Below, piece after piece: positions 63,936-64,000 of a stretch of 64,000 nt of DNA (position 1 is its first letter; each line of letters opens with the position of its first letter). Position numbers and translations under genes: made by a program. This stretch comes from Lachnobacterium bovis DSM 14045 (GTDB taxonomy: Bacteria > Bacillota > Clostridia > Lachnospirales > Lachnospiraceae). Location: assembly GCF_900107245.1 (NCBI RefSeq), contig NZ_FNPG01000016.1, positions 1 through 64,000 of the forward strand, given 5' to 3'. Below the pieces are notes generated by a model. That model worked only from the letters and a program-made list of their open reading frames with translations. It was not told where the DNA came from and ran no database searches.

Positions 63936-64000
63936 ATGAATCAGGTCATAAAATCGTTTCTAGGTGTGTTTTTAATAATGTTTTTAGTGATAACTTCTGT
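63936..64000 (+). CDS. Start of another pilus gene, cut by the window edge
   Basis: ATG at 63936 with GGAGG upstream overlapping the end of the preceding gene. The 21 visible residues are a hydrophobic signal-like segment (V-F-L-I-M-F-L-V-I-T-S), as in a pseudopilin or secreted Tad protein. The rest is beyond the window, so no family can be given. Confidence 0.55.
   Translation, partial: MNQVIKSFLGVFLIMFLVITS

Overview
The window comes from a low-GC, AT-rich Gram-positive anaerobe, most likely a member of the Lachnospiraceae (Clostridia). The basis is the anaerobic (glycyl-radical) ribonucleotide reductase with an NrdR-type promoter, the T-box leader on valS, a CIRCE operator on clpB, a type VIIb secretion locus, a Flp/Tad-type pilus locus and the purine-rich AGGAGG ribosome binding sites. 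The species cannot be fixed from the sequence alone. Almost all genes are on the + strand; the exceptions are an IS fragment, one ABC-exporter pair, a flavin reductase-like gene, a PAP2 gene, a small membrane protein and a LacI-like protein.

Region 1 (1-870) is insertion-sequence debris: the 3' end of one IS3-family element on + abuts, tail to tail, a truncated IS150-type orfA on -. Region 2 (870-16015) is a type VIIb secretion (ESX/Ess/Yuk) locus: WXG100 protein, two small helical partner proteins, a large LXG-like candidate effector, two membrane-anchored unknown proteins, then an EsaA/YueB-like protein, a candidate EssA, EssB, EsaB and the EssC motor ATPase. The effector part (872-7005) is bracketed by two copies of an 85-bp direct repeat, so it looks like an exchangeable cassette. 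EssC carries a seven-copy, 15-bp, in-frame, cysteine-bearing tandem repeat in its N-terminal FHA region.

Region 3 (16020-25812) holds enolase, with a tandemly duplicated 3' tail, then two heterodimeric ABC exporter pairs, the second on - with a divergent MarR-type regulator, a candidate operator and an attenuator-like terminator. Region 4 (25813-41661) is mostly housekeeping: nrdD, tcdA-like, thyA-folA, ilvB-ilvN, a MATE efflux pump, aminotransferase, recJ-like exonuclease, a coiled-coil protein with a degenerate chemotaxis-receptor look, and an alpha/beta hydrolase. Region 5 (41805-53745) has PAP2, an L,D-transpeptidase behind a WalR-like box, T-box-controlled valS, FapA/DUF342, a zinc-ribbon/TPR membrane protein, and a small ABC/FtsX operon with an 8-codon leader ORF and a previously uncalled 51-residue membrane peptide. 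Region 6 (53746-59734) has CIRCE-controlled clpB, rarA and a MocR-type aminotransferase. Region 7 (59974-end) has a LacI-type sensor domain with no DNA-binding head on -, and the start of a Flp/Tad pilus operon (pilin-like peptide, TadA/CpaF ATPase, a fused TadB-TadC platform protein) that runs off the right edge.

No tRNA, rRNA or CRISPR array was recognised. Promoters, terminators and RNA structures were found by eye from base pairing and consensus hexamers; none was computed.
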